Below are positions 1 to 8,951 of a stretch of 64,000 bases of DNA, one piece after another; the stretch's first letter is position 1, and the number at the start of each line of letters is the position of its first letter. The notes under the pieces were generated by a model. It had not been told where the DNA came from. It did no database searches and worked only from the letters and a program-made list of their open reading frames with translations. The stretch covers positions 40,204 through 104,203 of the forward strand of contig CANDAG010000011.1 in assembly GCA_947382625.1 (NCBI GenBank), in the 5' to 3' direction. Made by a program: the position numbers and the translations under genes. The DNA is from an uncultured Lachnospiraceae bacterium (GTDB lineage: Bacteria > Bacillota > Clostridia > Lachnospirales > Lachnospiraceae).

Positions 1-207
1 GTTATATTTGATTGGACAGATGAAGTCCTTTTTGAGGAGAATACAAGCATGATCGATTTTGAAGAGGAATTAAAAAAATTTCAGTTCAGCCTTGAGGTTG
101 AGGATGCGGAGGAAGCCATCAATTCCCTGAGCAGGGAAATAGATATGGCGGATCTTCTGCTTAAGATGATGGAAAAGACGGAAAAGGAAGAAAAAGAGGA
201 AGAATAA
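1..207 (+). CDS. C-terminal end of an unidentified protein (partial)
   Basis: An open frame runs in from the left edge of the window and ends with TAA at 205-207, giving 68 residues of a C-terminus. It is very acidic, with a Lys/Glu-rich tail that ends in three glutamates, and looks helical. No family is recognisable from this fragment. It ends 10 bases before the next gene, whose ribosome site AAGGAG lies in the gap, so the two are probably co-transcribed. Confidence 0.6.
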   Translation, partial: VIFDWTDEVLFEENTSMIDFEEELKKFQFSLEVEDAEEAINSLSREIDMADLLLKMMEKTEKEEKEEE

Positions 208-217
208 GGAGTACGGC

Positions 218-1654
218 ATGATTTGTTATAAATGCGGATGCCGTTTGTCTGAACATGATTTTTGTACGGGCTGCGGTGCGGATGTAGCCCTTTACAAAAG
301 GATTATGTTTGCATCCAACCGTTTGTATAATGACGGGCTTGAGAAGGCTTCGGTGAGAGATCTATCCGGAGCGATCATCAGCTTGCGGCAGAGTTTAAAA
401 TTCAACAAAAATAATATTGATGCCCGGAATCTTCTGGGTCTTGTTTATTTCGAAATGGGGGAGGCAGTTGCCGCCCTGAAGGAATGGGTGATCAGTGATA
501 ACATCCGGCCCAAGAAAAATATCGCGGCGGATTACATTGAAATGATCCAGGCAAATCAGGCCAGGCTCAGCAGCATCAATGAAACCATCAAAAAATACAA
601 CCAGGCTTTGATGTACTGTCATCAGGACAGTGCGGATCTGGCCATCATACAGCTGAAAAAGGTACTCTCCAACAGTCCCAAATATGTGCGGGCTCATCAG
701 TTGCTTGCCCTTCTTTATATCAATTCCGAGGAATGGGAGAAGGCACAGCGGGAGCTTGTAAGATGCAGCCATGTGGACACCAACAATACCACGACCATGC
801 GGTTCCAGAAGGAAGTGGAGCGTATGCTGATGCCGGAGGCGGCTCCGGGTAAGGGGCCTGTTAAGAAGAAAGGGTCCGGCAATGCAGTGCGCTACCAGAG
901 CGGTAATGAGATCATCATCCAGCCCGCGAACGTAAAGGAGCCCAAAGGGATCAGCTCTTTGCTGAATCTGGGGATCGGAGTGATCATCGGTGTGGCCATC
1001 GCCTGCTTTTTGATCCTGCCGGGGCAGATCCGGAACGTCAAGGCAGATACGAGTGAGGAGCTGCGAAAGGTAAGCGAGAACTTAGATGCCAAGACGGCCA
1101 CCATTGACGAGTTAGGACAGAAGGTACAAAAGCTTCAGGATGAGAACGCCCAGCTTTCGGAGGAGATCGCTTCCTATCAGGTTAATGACGACACCCTGAA
1201 GGCTACCGATAATCTGATGATGGCGGTGAGCGCATACCTTGCAAATCCTGATGATCTGGAAGCGGTAGCGGCCCATCTGGAGGCTTTGGATGAAGAGTTG
1301 GCCAGGGACGAGGAGGACAGCAGCAAGTACAAAACAGAATCCTACATGGCTTTGTATAACGGTTTTGTGGATACGGTAAGGCCCAGGCTTGTGGAGTATT
1401 ACTATAATACGGGGTACGAAAATTACCGGTCACGGAACTTTGAGGATGCCATACCGGATCTGGCCAGGGTTTACCAGTATGACGAGACCAACGTAAACGC
1501 GTTGTTCTTCCTGGGGATCAGCTACTACAGGACAGAAGATTATGATAATGCCAAAGAAACCTTTGCAAAGGTGATCGATAATTTCCCGGGCACCAACAGT
1601 GCCAGCCAGTCGAAGACTTATCTGGCGGAGATCAATAATACGGAAGCACGCTGA
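218..1654 (+). CDS. Zinc-ribbon, TPR-repeat membrane protein
   Basis: A 478-residue protein. The N-terminus carries a zinc-ribbon-like set of cysteines (CYKCG near residue 3, CTGCG near residue 16). TPR-like helical repeats follow (about 30-110 and 125-190), then one membrane segment (about 245-268, centred on LGIGVIIGVAIACFLIL), a coiled coil (about 275-320), and a second pair of TPR-like repeats at the C-terminus (about 385-470). The likely role is a membrane-anchored scaffold; the partner is unknown. The start has AAGGAG six bases upstream. The gene lies upstream of the sigma-F cassette but a terminator separates them, so a sporulation role is only a guess. Its last codons GCA CGC TGA lie inside a palindromic repeat that supplies the stop codon. 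Confidence 0.75.
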   Translation: MICYKCGCRLSEHDFCTGCGADVALYKRIMFASNRLYNDGLEKASVRDLSGAIISLRQSLKFNKNNIDARNLLGLVYFEMGEAVAALKEWVISDNIRPKKNIAADYIEMIQANQARLSSINETIKKYNQALMYCHQDSADLAIIQLKKVLSNSPKYVRAHQLLALLYINSEEWEKAQRELVRCSHVDTNNTTTMRFQKEVERMLMPEAAPGKGPVKKKGSGNAVRYQSGNEIIIQPANVKEPKGISSLLNLGIGVIIGVAIACFLILPGQIRNVKADTSEELRKVSENLDAKTATIDELGQKVQKLQDENAQLSEEIASYQVNDDTLKATDNLMMAVSAYLANPDDLEAVAAHLEALDEELARDEEDSSKYKTESYMALYNGFVDTVRPRLVEYYYNTGYENYRSRNFEDAIPDLARVYQYDETNVNALFFLGISYYRTEDYDNAKETFAKVIDNFPGTNSASQSKTYLAEINNTEAR

Positions 1655-1755
1655 TGCGTGCGCAGGTCATAAGGAATCCTCCCGTCTGCGACGGGTCCCT
1701 CCTTATGACAAGAAATACGGAAGCACGCTGATGCGTGTATTGCTCATAAGGAATA
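1637..1755. repeat. Family A palindromic element at the 3' end of the TPR gene (one full copy plus a truncated copy)
   Basis: The 12-mer AATACGGAAGCA occurs at 1637-1648 and 1714-1725, 77 bp apart. Each copy is followed by CGCTGATGCGTG, giving hairpin 1 (GCACGC-TGAT-GCGTGC), whose loop contains the TGA stop of the TPR gene. Hairpin 2 has outer arms GTCATAAGGA (1666-1675) and TCCTTATGAC (1700-1709) and inner arms CCCGTC (1681-1686) and GACGGG (1690-1695). After the second 12-mer the element begins again but breaks off after ATAAGGAAT. The same architecture occurs near 10.1 kb and 34.9 kb. Confidence 0.85.
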
Positions 1756-1763
1756 ATAAAACG

Positions 1764-1796
1764 AAAGAGAACAGACGATGAGTTTGTTCTTTTTTT
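1764..1796 (+). terminator. Intrinsic terminator between the TPR gene and spoIIAA
   Basis: AAAGAGAACA (1764-1773) pairs with TGTTCTTTTT (1785-1794, one G-T pair) around an 11-base loop, and the 3' arm runs into a tract of seven T. It separates the TPR gene from spoIIAA. Confidence 0.65.
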
Positions 1797-1818
1797 CACG
1801 AATCATTAGGGGGATTTT

Positions 1819-2127
1819 ATGGAAGAGAATTTTAAGGTGATCGATAATTACCTGATGGTCCGGATGCCGGAGGAGGTGGATCATCACAAGTCGGGTTTTA
1901 TCAGCAAAACGGCCGATGATTATATTATGAAGGACGGAGTGGGGAACGTGGTTTTTGATTTCGAGGATACTCGCTTCATGGACAGTTCCGGGATCGGCAT
2001 TATTATCGGGAGGTACAAAAAAATCTCCTACTTTGGCGGAAAGGTGTTTGCCATCAATGCAGATACGCGGATCAAGAGGACTTTGATGATATGCGGCCTG
2101 CACAAGGTCATCGAGATTATGGAATAA
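1819..2127 (+). CDS. spoIIAA: Anti-sigma F factor antagonist (STAS domain)
   Basis: A 102-residue single STAS domain, the usual length for SpoIIAA. In its unphosphorylated form this protein pulls SpoIIAB off sigma F and so releases sigma F in the forespore. The phosphorylation site is in DSSGIG at residues 55-60; Ser56 or Ser57 corresponds to Ser58 of Bacillus subtilis SpoIIAA. It is the first gene of the three-gene spoIIA order AA-AB-sigF, which confirms the identity. The ribosome site AGGGGG lies before the ATG. In other spore formers this operon is controlled by sigma H and Spo0A; I found no convincing sigma-H promoter in the short gap after the terminator. Confidence 0.93.
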   Translation: MEENFKVIDNYLMVRMPEEVDHHKSGFISKTADDYIMKDGVGNVVFDFEDTRFMDSSGIGIIIGRYKKISYFGGKVFAINADTRIKRTLMICGLHKVIEIME

Positions 2128-2141
2128 GAGGATGGGAAGAT

Positions 2142-2672
2142 ATGGAAACAGAACGGAAATTTAAAAAGGACATGGAAGATATTACAGACATGCAGAATGA
2201 GCTGCAGATGAGCTTTGATGCCATATCCGAAAACGAGGCCTTCGCCAGACTGGCAGTTGCAGCCTTTGTGATGCCCCTTGATCCCACGATGGAGGAGATT
2301 TCGGATATCAAAACAGCAGTTTCGGAGGCGGTCACCAATGCGGTCATTCATGGCTATGATGAGGAATACATGCAGGAAAGGGACAGGCAGGGCTGCTCCG
2401 GAGAAAAAAGGGAAAAGGTTCATATGTACTGCCGGATCGAAGGGGACATGCTTTACATAGAGATCAGGGATATGGGAAAAGGTATAGAGGATATTCCCAA
2501 AGCCATGGAACCTCTTTATACCACAAAGCCGGAGCTGGAGAGATCAGGAATGGGATTTGCTTTTATGGAGGCCTTTATGGATCATTTGGAGGTGATCTCC
2601 GAGCCGGGCTGCGGTACAGTGGTCCGGATGGAAAAAAGGCTGCAGGCGGCGGAGGAAGAGAATGATCTATGA
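2142..2672 (+). CDS. spoIIAB: Anti-sigma F factor, serine kinase
   Basis: A GHKL-fold kinase that binds sigma F and phosphorylates SpoIIAA. The N-box is at [12 protein letters not shown] and the G boxes are DMGKGIED and [22 protein letters not shown] is the typical SpoIIAB N-terminal motif. The start at 2142 is chosen because AAGAGGA sits nine bases upstream. This gives 176 residues, against about 146 in B. subtilis. The extra length is an N-terminal extension of roughly 20 residues and a charged insert after the N-box (about residues 77-95). A start at 2190 would give the conventional N-terminus but has a weaker ribosome site. The stop overlaps the sigF start (ATGA). Confidence 0.92.
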   Translation: METERKFKKDMEDITDMQNELQMSFDAISENEAFARLAVAAFVMPLDPTMEEISDIKTAVSEAVTNAVIHGYDEEYMQERDRQGCSGEKREKVHMYCRIEGDMLYIEIRDMGKGIEDIPKAMEPLYTTKPELERSGMGFAFMEAFMDHLEVISEPGCGTVVRMEKRLQAAEEENDL

Positions 2673-3397
2673 CAGAAAATACAGTACTGATTAGGCGGGC
2701 ACAGGCAGGAGAAAAAAAGGCGCGTGAGGTACTGATAGAACAAAACTTAGGGCTGGTACGCCATATTGTAAAGCGTTTTCTGGGACGGGGCTACGAAGCG
2801 GAGGATCTGTTTCAGATCGGCGTGATCGGTCTGATCAAATCCATTGATAAGTTTGATACCGGTTATGAGGTGAAGTTTTCCACCTACGCAGTGCCGCTCA
2901 TTACAGGAGAGATTAAAAGATTTATCCGGGATGACGGTATGGTAAAGGTGTCACGGACCCTGAAGGAAAACAACATAAAGGTGAAATATGCCAGGGAGAG
3001 ACTTGGCAGCAGGCAGAGCCGGGAGCCGACTCTTGAGGAGATCGCCGGTGAGGCGGCGCTTACAGTTGAAGAAGTTGTGCTTGCCATGGAGGCCAATGTT
3101 CAGGTAGAATCAATCTATAAGTCGGTCTACCAGAATGACGGGAATGAAATATTCATGGTAGACCAGCTGGCAGACGAGAAACAAAACGAGCAGGAAACGG
3201 TTTTGAACCACATGGTCTTAAACCAGCTGATCGATGACCTGCCGCAAAAGGAGCAAAAGCTGATTCTGCTCAGGTATTATCAGGACAAAACCCAGACAGA
3301 GGTTGCAAAGGTTTTGGGGATCAGCCAGGTGCAGGTCAGCAGACTGGAAAAGAAGATCCTGCTGAACATGCGGCAGAAAATGACAGAGACCGAATAA
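2669..3397 (+). CDS. sigF: Forespore RNA polymerase sigma factor sigma F
   Basis: A 242-residue sigma-70 family factor of the SigB/SigF/SigG group. Region 2 (about 20-90, with [18 protein letters not shown] and [20 protein letters not shown]), region 3 (about 100-160) and region 4 with its helix-turn-helix (about 190-236, [22 protein letters not shown]) are all present. It directs the first forespore-specific transcription after asymmetric division and is held inactive by the product of the preceding gene. The start overlaps the spoIIAB stop by four bases, so the two are translationally coupled. A small mobile element begins about 20 bp after the stop. Confidence 0.95.
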   Translation: MTENTVLIRRAQAGEKKAREVLIEQNLGLVRHIVKRFLGRGYEAEDLFQIGVIGLIKSIDKFDTGYEVKFSTYAVPLITGEIKRFIRDDGMVKVSRTLKENNIKVKYARERLGSRQSREPTLEEIAGEAALTVEEVVLAMEANVQVESIYKSVYQNDGNEIFMVDQLADEKQNEQETVLNHMVLNQLIDDLPQKEQKLILLRYYQDKTQTEVAKVLGISQVQVSRLEKKILLNMRQKMTETE

Positions 3398-3415
3398 AGA
3401 AAAACGTAACTGTGA

Positions 3416-3592
3416 AGGTATTGGTAACTATTCAGCCAGGACTTTGCACTTGCTGCAAAGTCCGTGAAAAAAAACGTTCCTGCGGAACGTGTAGATTAAG
3501 CCAAGTGTGAATCTGCCCCTTCGCCGCAGGCGATTTAAAATGGGCAGATTCATGTAACTATGAAGCCGAAGGCTGAATAGTTACAGGTATTG
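3416..3592. mobile_element. MITE of 161 bp with 14-bp inverted ends and 8-bp target duplication (family D)
   Basis: GTAACTATTCAGCC (3424-3437) and its exact complement GGCTGAATAGTTAC (3571-3584) bound the element. Immediately outside each end is the same 8-mer AGGTATTG (3416-3423 and 3585-3592), as expected for a target-site duplication. The interior has no ORF and is nested hairpins: GGACTTTGCA/TGCAAAGTCC, ACGTTCC/GGAACGT and AATCTGCCC/GGGCAGATT. It is non-autonomous and no matching transposase is in the window. Related fragments are at 57081-57123 and, more distantly, 63805-63945. Confidence 0.85.
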
Positions 3593-3634
3593 AACAGTTA
3601 TACAAAAACAAAAAGAAAGAGAATGGGAATACCA

Positions 3635-6600
3635 ATGAAAAACTGGAAAAAACATAAAAAGTGGATGGCAGGCATGCTGTGTGTGATCCTGCTCCTTGGT
3701 ATGGGAGAGGGCGCGCTGGCATCCCAGACCAAAGAAGAAAACCAGGCCTGGGAGGATTCTGCAGAGGACGGCATCGATGAGGAAATGAATGAGACATCGG
3801 ATGATGTGACTGCAGAGGAAGGCTCCGGCGATGGAACGGAAGGATCCGACAAAGATTCTGAAGAGACTCCTTCGGATGCTTCGGAAACCGGCGCGGAAGA
3901 CGGAACAGGGGAGGAAGCTCCGGATACATCCGGAGATCTGCCAAAAGACGGATCAGACGATCTACCGGAGGATATATCGGAAGATGCGGAAATCCGGGAA
4001 TATATAAAGGAGGCACAGAGCGCCCTTTCAGAGATTGAAAAGAAAGAGTCTCTCATGGCTCTTGTGTATCTGTGTGAAAGCTATGCCCTGAAAAAATCTC
4101 CGGATCCGGAAGGAGAGAATATTGTAAAATTTCCCTCAGGAACTACAGTTTTTATCAAAGGAGTAGAGGCCGATGAGGATTTTAATCTTTGGTATCAGGT
4201 GACAGGGGAGCTGAGCGGTAAGGCTTACACCGGTTACATACAGCGAGAATATCTGGCTTATTCCAATGAGCTGTTTCTTGCCTGGGAGGATACTTATTTC
4301 CCCAGGATTGCCATGTTTGCTTCAGGGAGCGGAGTGTATCCTGATGTAGAGCAGTTTCCTGCCTCTTACAGGGATAAGCTGATGCGGTTAAAGCAGGCTC
4401 ATCCTAATTGGATCTTTGTAAAGCAGAATACGAACTTAGACTGGCAGAAGGTAGTCAGCGCCGAAAATTATAAGGACAGGAATCTGATCAGCAGCAGTCA
4501 GGGAGCCGCTTATCGGGGAGACTATTATGGACAGGGATGGTATTATGCTTCGGAGGGAGCGGTAAAGTATTACTTAGATCCCAGAAACTTTCTGGATGAT
4601 ACCAGAGTATTCCAGTTTGAACAGCTGACCTATAATTCATCCTATCATTCTAAGGCGGCAGTACAGAATATCTTAAGCAAAACCTTCATGAAGGGACAAT
4701 TGCCGAAATCAGACATGACCTATGCGGATGCCTTCTTTAAGATCGGGGTTTCCTTAAAGGTGAGTCCCTTCCATTTAGCATGCCGTGTCTACCAGGAGCA
4801 GGGACAGGGGACGTCTCCGCTGATTTCCGGAAATTATGACGTGGTGCCTGAATATAAGGGCTATTATAATTACTTCAATATTGGCGCTTCCGGAAAAACG
4901 GATAAGCAGGTGATAGAATCAGGGCTGGCAAGAGCCCGCAAGGAGGGCTGGGATACGCCCTACGCCTCCCTGAAAGGCGGAGCGGGGATTCTGTCTGTAA
5001 ATTATATCCTGCGCGGACAGGATACCCTTTATCTCCAGAAATTTGATGTGGATGCAAGCGACGGCACATTGTATACCCATCAGTACATGCAGAATATCAT
5101 GGCGCCCTATACGGAATCCTCTATGGTAAAACGGGCATATATAGAAACCGGTGCGTTGGACAACCCCTTTGTGTTTAAAATCCCGGTTTATAATAATATG
5201 CCGCAGACGGCCTGCCCGGTGCCGACAGCAACGCCGACTCCAAAGCCCACGGCCACGCCGACACCCACAGCAACACCAAAGCCTACAGCTACACCGACAC
5301 CAGCAGCAACGCCTACGCCAAAGCCTACGGCTACGCCTACAACCACAGCCACGCCTACACCAACAGCAAAGCCTACGGCCACACCGATCCCGACAGCCAC
5401 ACAGAAGCCTACAGAGGCTCCTGCGGCCACGGCTACACCGACATCCACAGCGACGCTAAAGCCTACGACCGGGCCGACAGTTACTGCAGCACCGACGCCA
5501 ATGTCCACCGCGTCTCCAGCAGCAACACCCGGGGCAAGTGTCACCCCCGCCGCCACAGGGGCACCGACGGCAACAGCTACGGCAGAACCGACACTGAAAC
5601 CCACGGCCGCAGCGACTGCGATGCCTGCCGATGCACCGACCTTAAGGCCCACGGCGAAACCCACAGCAATATCAAGCCCTGCGGCTACAGCCACACCGGT
5701 GTCAACCACTGCACCAACCTTAAAGCCGACAGCCACACCGACAGTCACGGCGACAGCGACCCCGACGGCAACGCCGACACCCACGGCGACAGCGACCCCG
5801 ACGGCAACGCCGACACCCACGGCGACAGTGACCCCAATGGCAACGCCGACACCAACAGCTACCCCTACAGCGACTCCGACAGCAACACCGACGCCCACGG
5901 CCACAGCGACCCCGGCGGTCACAGCATCGCCCACGGTCACGGCCGCATCGACGGCAAAGCCGGGTACGGCCCCTGCGTCAACCTCCGCTGCATCGTCAAC
6001 GGGGCACAGGGAACCACAAGCACCGGCAGCAACGCAGGATCCCGGGAATCCTCCCGAAGCATCTGCTTTGCCGGCACCTACAGCCACATCGGTTCCCGCC
6101 GTTTCTCCGGAAGGGACAGAAGGGCATAGGGATGGTAATTCTGCGAATATAAATGGAAATACCAATTCGGCAGGCGTTACCGTGACAGCGGCTACGCCCA
6201 GGCCTTATACGGAATCAGGGGAAAAGAAGACGGTTTCAATGGATATGAGCAAAACAGGCATGATCTATGCGCAGACACTTCAGCAGATCAGGGAGCAGGG
6301 AATGGAGGTGGAATTAAAGGTCAGCGATAAGGCAAGCTGGTTTATCGATGGCAGTGCCATAGAAGATGACGGATTGGGTGACATCAATCTGGGAGTAACC
6401 TTTGGAGAGAGCCGGATCCCTAAGGAAAAGCTGGAAATATTAACAGAGAATGAGAAATACATAGAGATGTCCCTGGCTCACGAGGGAGAGTTTGGTTTTA
6501 CCATCGTGCTTTCTGTGAAGCTGGAGGATATCCAGCCGGGTCAGTATGCAAATCTCTTCTATTATAATGAGGAGACAGGGGACTTTGAGTTTATGTGCGC

Positions 6601-6883
6601 CTCTGTAACAGGCAGTGCAGGCACCGCAGACTTTGAATTCTCACATGCCTCGGACTATGTGATCATTATCAGTGAGGAAACAAAGGAAACACTGATCCGG
6701 GAGAAGGAATACGCCCTGGAAGAGGTAAAGGCCCGGGAGGCAGAGGCAATAGCGCAGGCAAAGGAAGAGCTTCCTGCCAAAGAACCCGGGAAGGCTGCCG
6801 CCATCATAGCTTTGATCCTCCTTGGCAGTGCCGCCATCGGGATTGCAGTTTATCTGGTAATGAAAAGGAAGGATGAAAGGTAA
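3635..6883 (+). CDS. Secreted cell-wall glucosaminidase with SH3-like domain, Pro/Thr/Ala stalk and C-terminal membrane anchor
   Basis: About 1,082 residues. Order: signal peptide (residues 1-30), acidic Glu/Asp/Ser linker (about 30-115), SH3-like domain (about 135-200), and an endo-beta-N-acetylglucosaminidase domain (about 225-520) with the likely catalytic Glu in [11 protein letters not shown] low-complexity Pro/Thr/Ala stalk of roughly 260 residues follows, then a folded C-terminal domain (about 855-1010), a short coiled coil and a membrane helix with a basic tail (KRKDER). It probably cleaves glycan strands of peptidoglycan while held at the membrane by the C-terminal anchor. Starts at 3590 (TTG) and 3623 are also in frame; 3635 is preferred because it gives a compact signal peptide, but its ribosome site is weak. 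Confidence 0.8.
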   Translation: MKNWKKHKKWMAGMLCVILLLGMGEGALASQTKEENQAWEDSAEDGIDEEMNETSDDVTAEEGSGDGTEGSDKDSEETPSDASETGAEDGTGEEAPDTSGDLPKDGSDDLPEDISEDAEIREYIKEAQSALSEIEKKESLMALVYLCESYALKKSPDPEGENIVKFPSGTTVFIKGVEADEDFNLWYQVTGELSGKAYTGYIQREYLAYSNELFLAWEDTYFPRIAMFASGSGVYPDVEQFPASYRDKLMRLKQAHPNWIFVKQNTNLDWQKVVSAENYKDRNLISSSQGAAYRGDYYGQGWYYASEGAVKYYLDPRNFLDDTRVFQFEQLTYNSSYHSKAAVQNILSKTFMKGQLPKSDMTYADAFFKIGVSLKVSPFHLACRVYQEQGQGTSPLISGNYDVVPEYKGYYNYFNIGASGKTDKQVIESGLARARKEGWDTPYASLKGGAGILSVNYILRGQDTLYLQKFDVDASDGTLYTHQYMQNIMAPYTESSMVKRAYIETGALDNPFVFKIPVYNNMPQTACPVPTATPTPKPTATPTPTATPKPTATPTPAATPTPKPTATPTTTATPTPTAKPTATPIPTATQKPTEAPAATATPTSTATLKPTTGPTVTAAPTPMSTASPAATPGASVTPAATGAPTATATAEPTLKPTAAATAMPADAPTLRPTAKPTAISSPAATATPVSTTAPTLKPTATPTVTATATPTATPTPTATATPTATPTPTATVTPMATPTPTATPTATPTATPTPTATATPAVTASPTVTAASTAKPGTAPASTSAASSTGHREPQAPAATQDPGNPPEASALPAPTATSVPAVSPEGTEGHRDGNSANINGNTNSAGVTVTAATPRPYTESGEKKTVSMDMSKTGMIYAQTLQQIREQGMEVELKVSDKASWFIDGSAIEDDGLGDINLGVTFGESRIPKEKLEILTENEKYIEMSLAHEGEFGFTIVLSVKLEDIQPGQYANLFYYNEETGDFEFMCASVTGSAGTADFEFSHASDYVIIISEETKETLIREKEYALEEVKAREAEAIAQAKEELPAKEPGKAAAIIALILLGSAAIGIAVYLVMKRKDER
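5219..5990 (+). repeat. Low-complexity Pro/Thr/Ala coding repeat
   Basis: This stretch encodes almost only Pro, Thr and Ala in PTATPT-like units, with Lys or Ser now and then. Between about 5,755 and 5,850 the DNA is nearly perfectly repeated with a period of about 36 bp. Because the repeat is GC-rich and regular, the opposite strand also stays open for over 300 codons; that antisense frame is an artefact of composition. The protein segment is a likely rigid wall-spanning stalk and a candidate for length variation by replication slippage. Confidence 0.85.
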
Positions 6884-6891
6884 GGACAAGA

Positions 6892-7284
6892 ATGGTTCAG
6901 GAAAAAGTGCTTCTGTTTAATTTCAAAGAGGAATCCCAGTTAAAGGCGGTCAGGACAACCTTGTTTCTCATGCAGATTCCGGAACGCATTGTGCAGAGGG
7001 AAGAATATGGGAAGCCGCTGAAGGGGCTTTTGAAGGAAGACGGAAGGTCTGATGGAAAGGCCGGCCTTATGTGCCGGGAGTTGGACGGGCAGATGCTGGT
7101 TTTTGCAGGATTGGGAGGAGAGAGGCTTGAGAGCCTTCTCTCTCTCCTCCGGTCCAATCCGGCGTGCGGAAGAATCCCTTATAAGGCGGTGCTTACGGAA
7201 ATGAATCAGGACTGGAACGCCTATGTTTTGCTGGAAGAGCTGAAAAGAGAGCATAAAGCCATGTGTGAAGGAAGCCAGGGGTAA
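6892..7284 (+). CDS. DUF3783 domain protein
   Basis: A 130-residue soluble protein beginning eight bases after the glucosaminidase gene, so probably in the same transcript. The C-terminal half (LVFAGLGGERLESLLSLLR, then IPYKAVLTEMNQDW and LLEELKREH) matches the pattern of the DUF3783 family of clostridia: a conserved IPLKAVLT-type strand followed by a tryptophan and an LxEELKxEH helix. No biochemical function is established for this family. No signal peptide or membrane segment is visible. Confidence 0.7.
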   Translation: MVQEKVLLFNFKEESQLKAVRTTLFLMQIPERIVQREEYGKPLKGLLKEDGRSDGKAGLMCRELDGQMLVFAGLGGERLESLLSLLRSNPACGRIPYKAVLTEMNQDWNAYVLLEELKREHKAMCEGSQG

Positions 7285-7385
7285 AAGTCTGGCCCGGATC
7301 TGGGGGGTGAGCTGTTCCCAGATTCATATGAGAAGCGGAAGATGAAGCATTGAAATAATCCGTGTTCACAAAAGGAGAGAAAATT

Positions 7386-8048
7386 ATGCAGGCAATCGTA
7401 GAAACTATATTTGATGCGGTGTACCTTATTTCGGTTATTGCAATCGGTATCACAATGATTGTAAGAAGTAAGCAGAACAGGCAGTACAGGCTGTTTGGTA
7501 TTATGGCAGTTGTATTGGGAGCGGGCGACTCATTCCACCTTGTTCCAAGAGCGCTTGCCTTGTGTACCACGGGGCTTGAAAATTTTACAGCAGCATTGGG
7601 AATCGGAAAGCTGATAACATCCATTACCATGACGGTTTTTTATATCCTGCTGTATTATGTATGGCGGGTACGTTATGACATTAAGGGGCAGAATGGAACA
7701 ACAGCAGCGGTGTATCTGTTATCCGGTTTGCGTATTGCATTGTGCTTGTTCCCTCAAAATGAATGGTTAGCTGCAACAGCCCCTCTTTCATGGGGGATTT
7801 ACCGAAATATTCCTTTTGCGTTATTGGGACTTCTCATTATTGTACTGTTTTTTAAAAGTGCAAAGGAAAGCAATGATAAAGCATTTAAATTTATGTGGTT
7901 GACAATAGTCCTTAGTTTTGGATTCTATATTCCTGTAGTATTATTCGCAGATATGATCCCGCTTATTGGTATGTTGATGATACCCAAAACGTGTGCTTAT
8001 GTATGGACTATATGGATCGGGTTTTCTGCTATGAAAAATGAGCAGTGA
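7386..8048 (+). CDS. Unknown multi-pass membrane protein
   Basis: A 220-residue protein that is mostly hydrophobic helices; about seven membrane segments can be picked out, beginning with AVYLISVIAIGITMIV and ending with the segment before GFSAMKNEQ. The start is placed at 7386 because AAAGGAG lies just upstream; an in-frame ATG at 7362 has none. I do not recognise a family. A conserved-looking segment, GDSFHLVPRAL, sits between the second and third helices. The downstream gene is separated by 145 bp, so co-transcription is uncertain. Confidence 0.65.
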   Translation: MQAIVETIFDAVYLISVIAIGITMIVRSKQNRQYRLFGIMAVVLGAGDSFHLVPRALALCTTGLENFTAALGIGKLITSITMTVFYILLYYVWRVRYDIKGQNGTTAAVYLLSGLRIALCLFPQNEWLAATAPLSWGIYRNIPFALLGLLIIVLFFKSAKESNDKAFKFMWLTIVLSFGFYIPVVLFADMIPLIGMLMIPKTCAYVWTIWIGFSAMKNEQ

Positions 8049-8193
8049 AAAATGGGTGATGGGATATGGAAAATAATACAGGACGATGTGAAAAGAGAAA
8101 ATAATATAGTAAATCCGCACAAAGCATGTTACAATGAGGGCAAAGCAGACATCTTGCGGAACGCGATGGTGTTGTTTTTGAAAGGAGAAAACT

Positions 8194-8742
8194 ATGGCAT
8201 TACCGCAACCGAAAGCATATACGGAAGAGGCGTATTATGAACTCCCGGAAGAAATTCGGGCAGAACTGATCGATGGACAGTTTTATGATATGGCTGCGCC
8301 GAGCAGGGTACATCAGAGAATTCTGTCTGAGCTTCATATTACTATTGGACAGTATATCAGGGAAAAAGGCGGTTCGTGTGAAGTATATCCTGCACCGTTT
8401 GCCGTCAGGTTATTTCCGGATGATAATAAGACGATCGTAGAGCCTGATATTAGTGTGATATGCGACCGCAGAAAGCTCACAGACAGGGGATGTACCGGGG
8501 CACCTGACTGGATCATTGAAATCGTATCCCCCAGTACAGCCAGCCATGACTATATCCGCAAGTTGAATTTATATGCAGAGGCAGGCGTACGTGAATATTG
8601 GATCGTAAACCCTGCAGATCAGTCTGTCTATGTCTATCTTTTGGAAGGGGACGGTTTCCGGACTACAGCGTATACGTTTCAGGATAAGATCAAGGTAAAT
8701 ATTTACGATGATCTGTATATTGATTTCTCGTCTGTTCTCTAA
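8194..8742 (+). CDS. Uma2-family PD-(D/E)XK endonuclease-like protein
   Basis: A 182-residue protein of the Uma2 (DUF820) family. It has the family features in order: ELIDGQFYDMAAPS near residue 24, the acidic EPDISVICD near residue 87, PDWIIEIVSPST with the catalytic-type Glu near residue 108, then a conserved Tyr/Lys segment and EYWIVNP. The fold is that of restriction-type nucleases, but the cellular role is unknown; these genes are often scattered and single. AAAGGAG precedes the ATG. An intrinsic terminator follows at 8776-8812. Confidence 0.85.
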   Translation: MALPQPKAYTEEAYYELPEEIRAELIDGQFYDMAAPSRVHQRILSELHITIGQYIREKGGSCEVYPAPFAVRLFPDDNKTIVEPDISVICDRRKLTDRGCTGAPDWIIEIVSPSTASHDYIRKLNLYAEAGVREYWIVNPADQSVYVYLLEGDGFRTTAYTFQDKIKVNIYDDLYIDFSSVL

Positions 8743-8775
8743 ATAAAATATCTTCAGGTAAAATTCTTATATGGA

Positions 8776-8812
8776 AAATGGACAGTCCGTAAAATGAACT
8801 GTCCATTTTTTT
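8776..8812 (+). terminator. Intrinsic terminator after the Uma2 gene
   Basis: AAATGGACAGT (8776-8786) and ACTGTCCATTT (8798-8808) form a perfect 11-bp stem with an 11-base loop; the 3' arm runs into a tract of seven T. Confidence 0.85.
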
Positions 8813-8814
8813 AA

Positions 8815-8951
8815 TTCAATAAGCTGTCTCGCGAAGCGTAGCAGCGTTTGATAGGCTCTCTCCTGGAGCACGTTAGTGTTTGCTGCAATAAGTGATAGCG
8901 TCTGCTACACTAAGCGATAGCGTTTGGACACTAAGCGATAGCGTTTGCTGC
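8815..8951. repeat. Degenerate array of family B hairpins
   Basis: The first unit (8815-8852) is a standard 38-bp family B hairpin with the tip CGCGAAGCG. It is followed by a diverged unit (about 8853-8882) and three shorter units of the form AAGYGATAGCGTYTG up to 8951. The array ends directly at the stop codon of the minus-strand gene that starts this side at 8952. Confidence 0.7.

Noticed and set aside
1741-1790. Possible sigma-H promoter before spoIIAA
   Set aside because: AAGGAATA resembles a -35 box but the spacing to a GAGAAC -10 is too short, and the region is part of a repeat and a terminator.
5188-6165. Open frame of 325 codons on the minus strand, rich in Val, Gly and Ala
   Set aside because: It is the complement of the Pro/Thr/Ala stalk of the glucosaminidase; the repeat composition alone keeps it open. 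It has no ribosome site and no sensible protein character.
8052-8240. 62-codon frame between the membrane protein and the Uma2 gene
   Set aside because: It overlaps the well-supported Uma2 start in another frame and has no ribosome site or recognisable domain.
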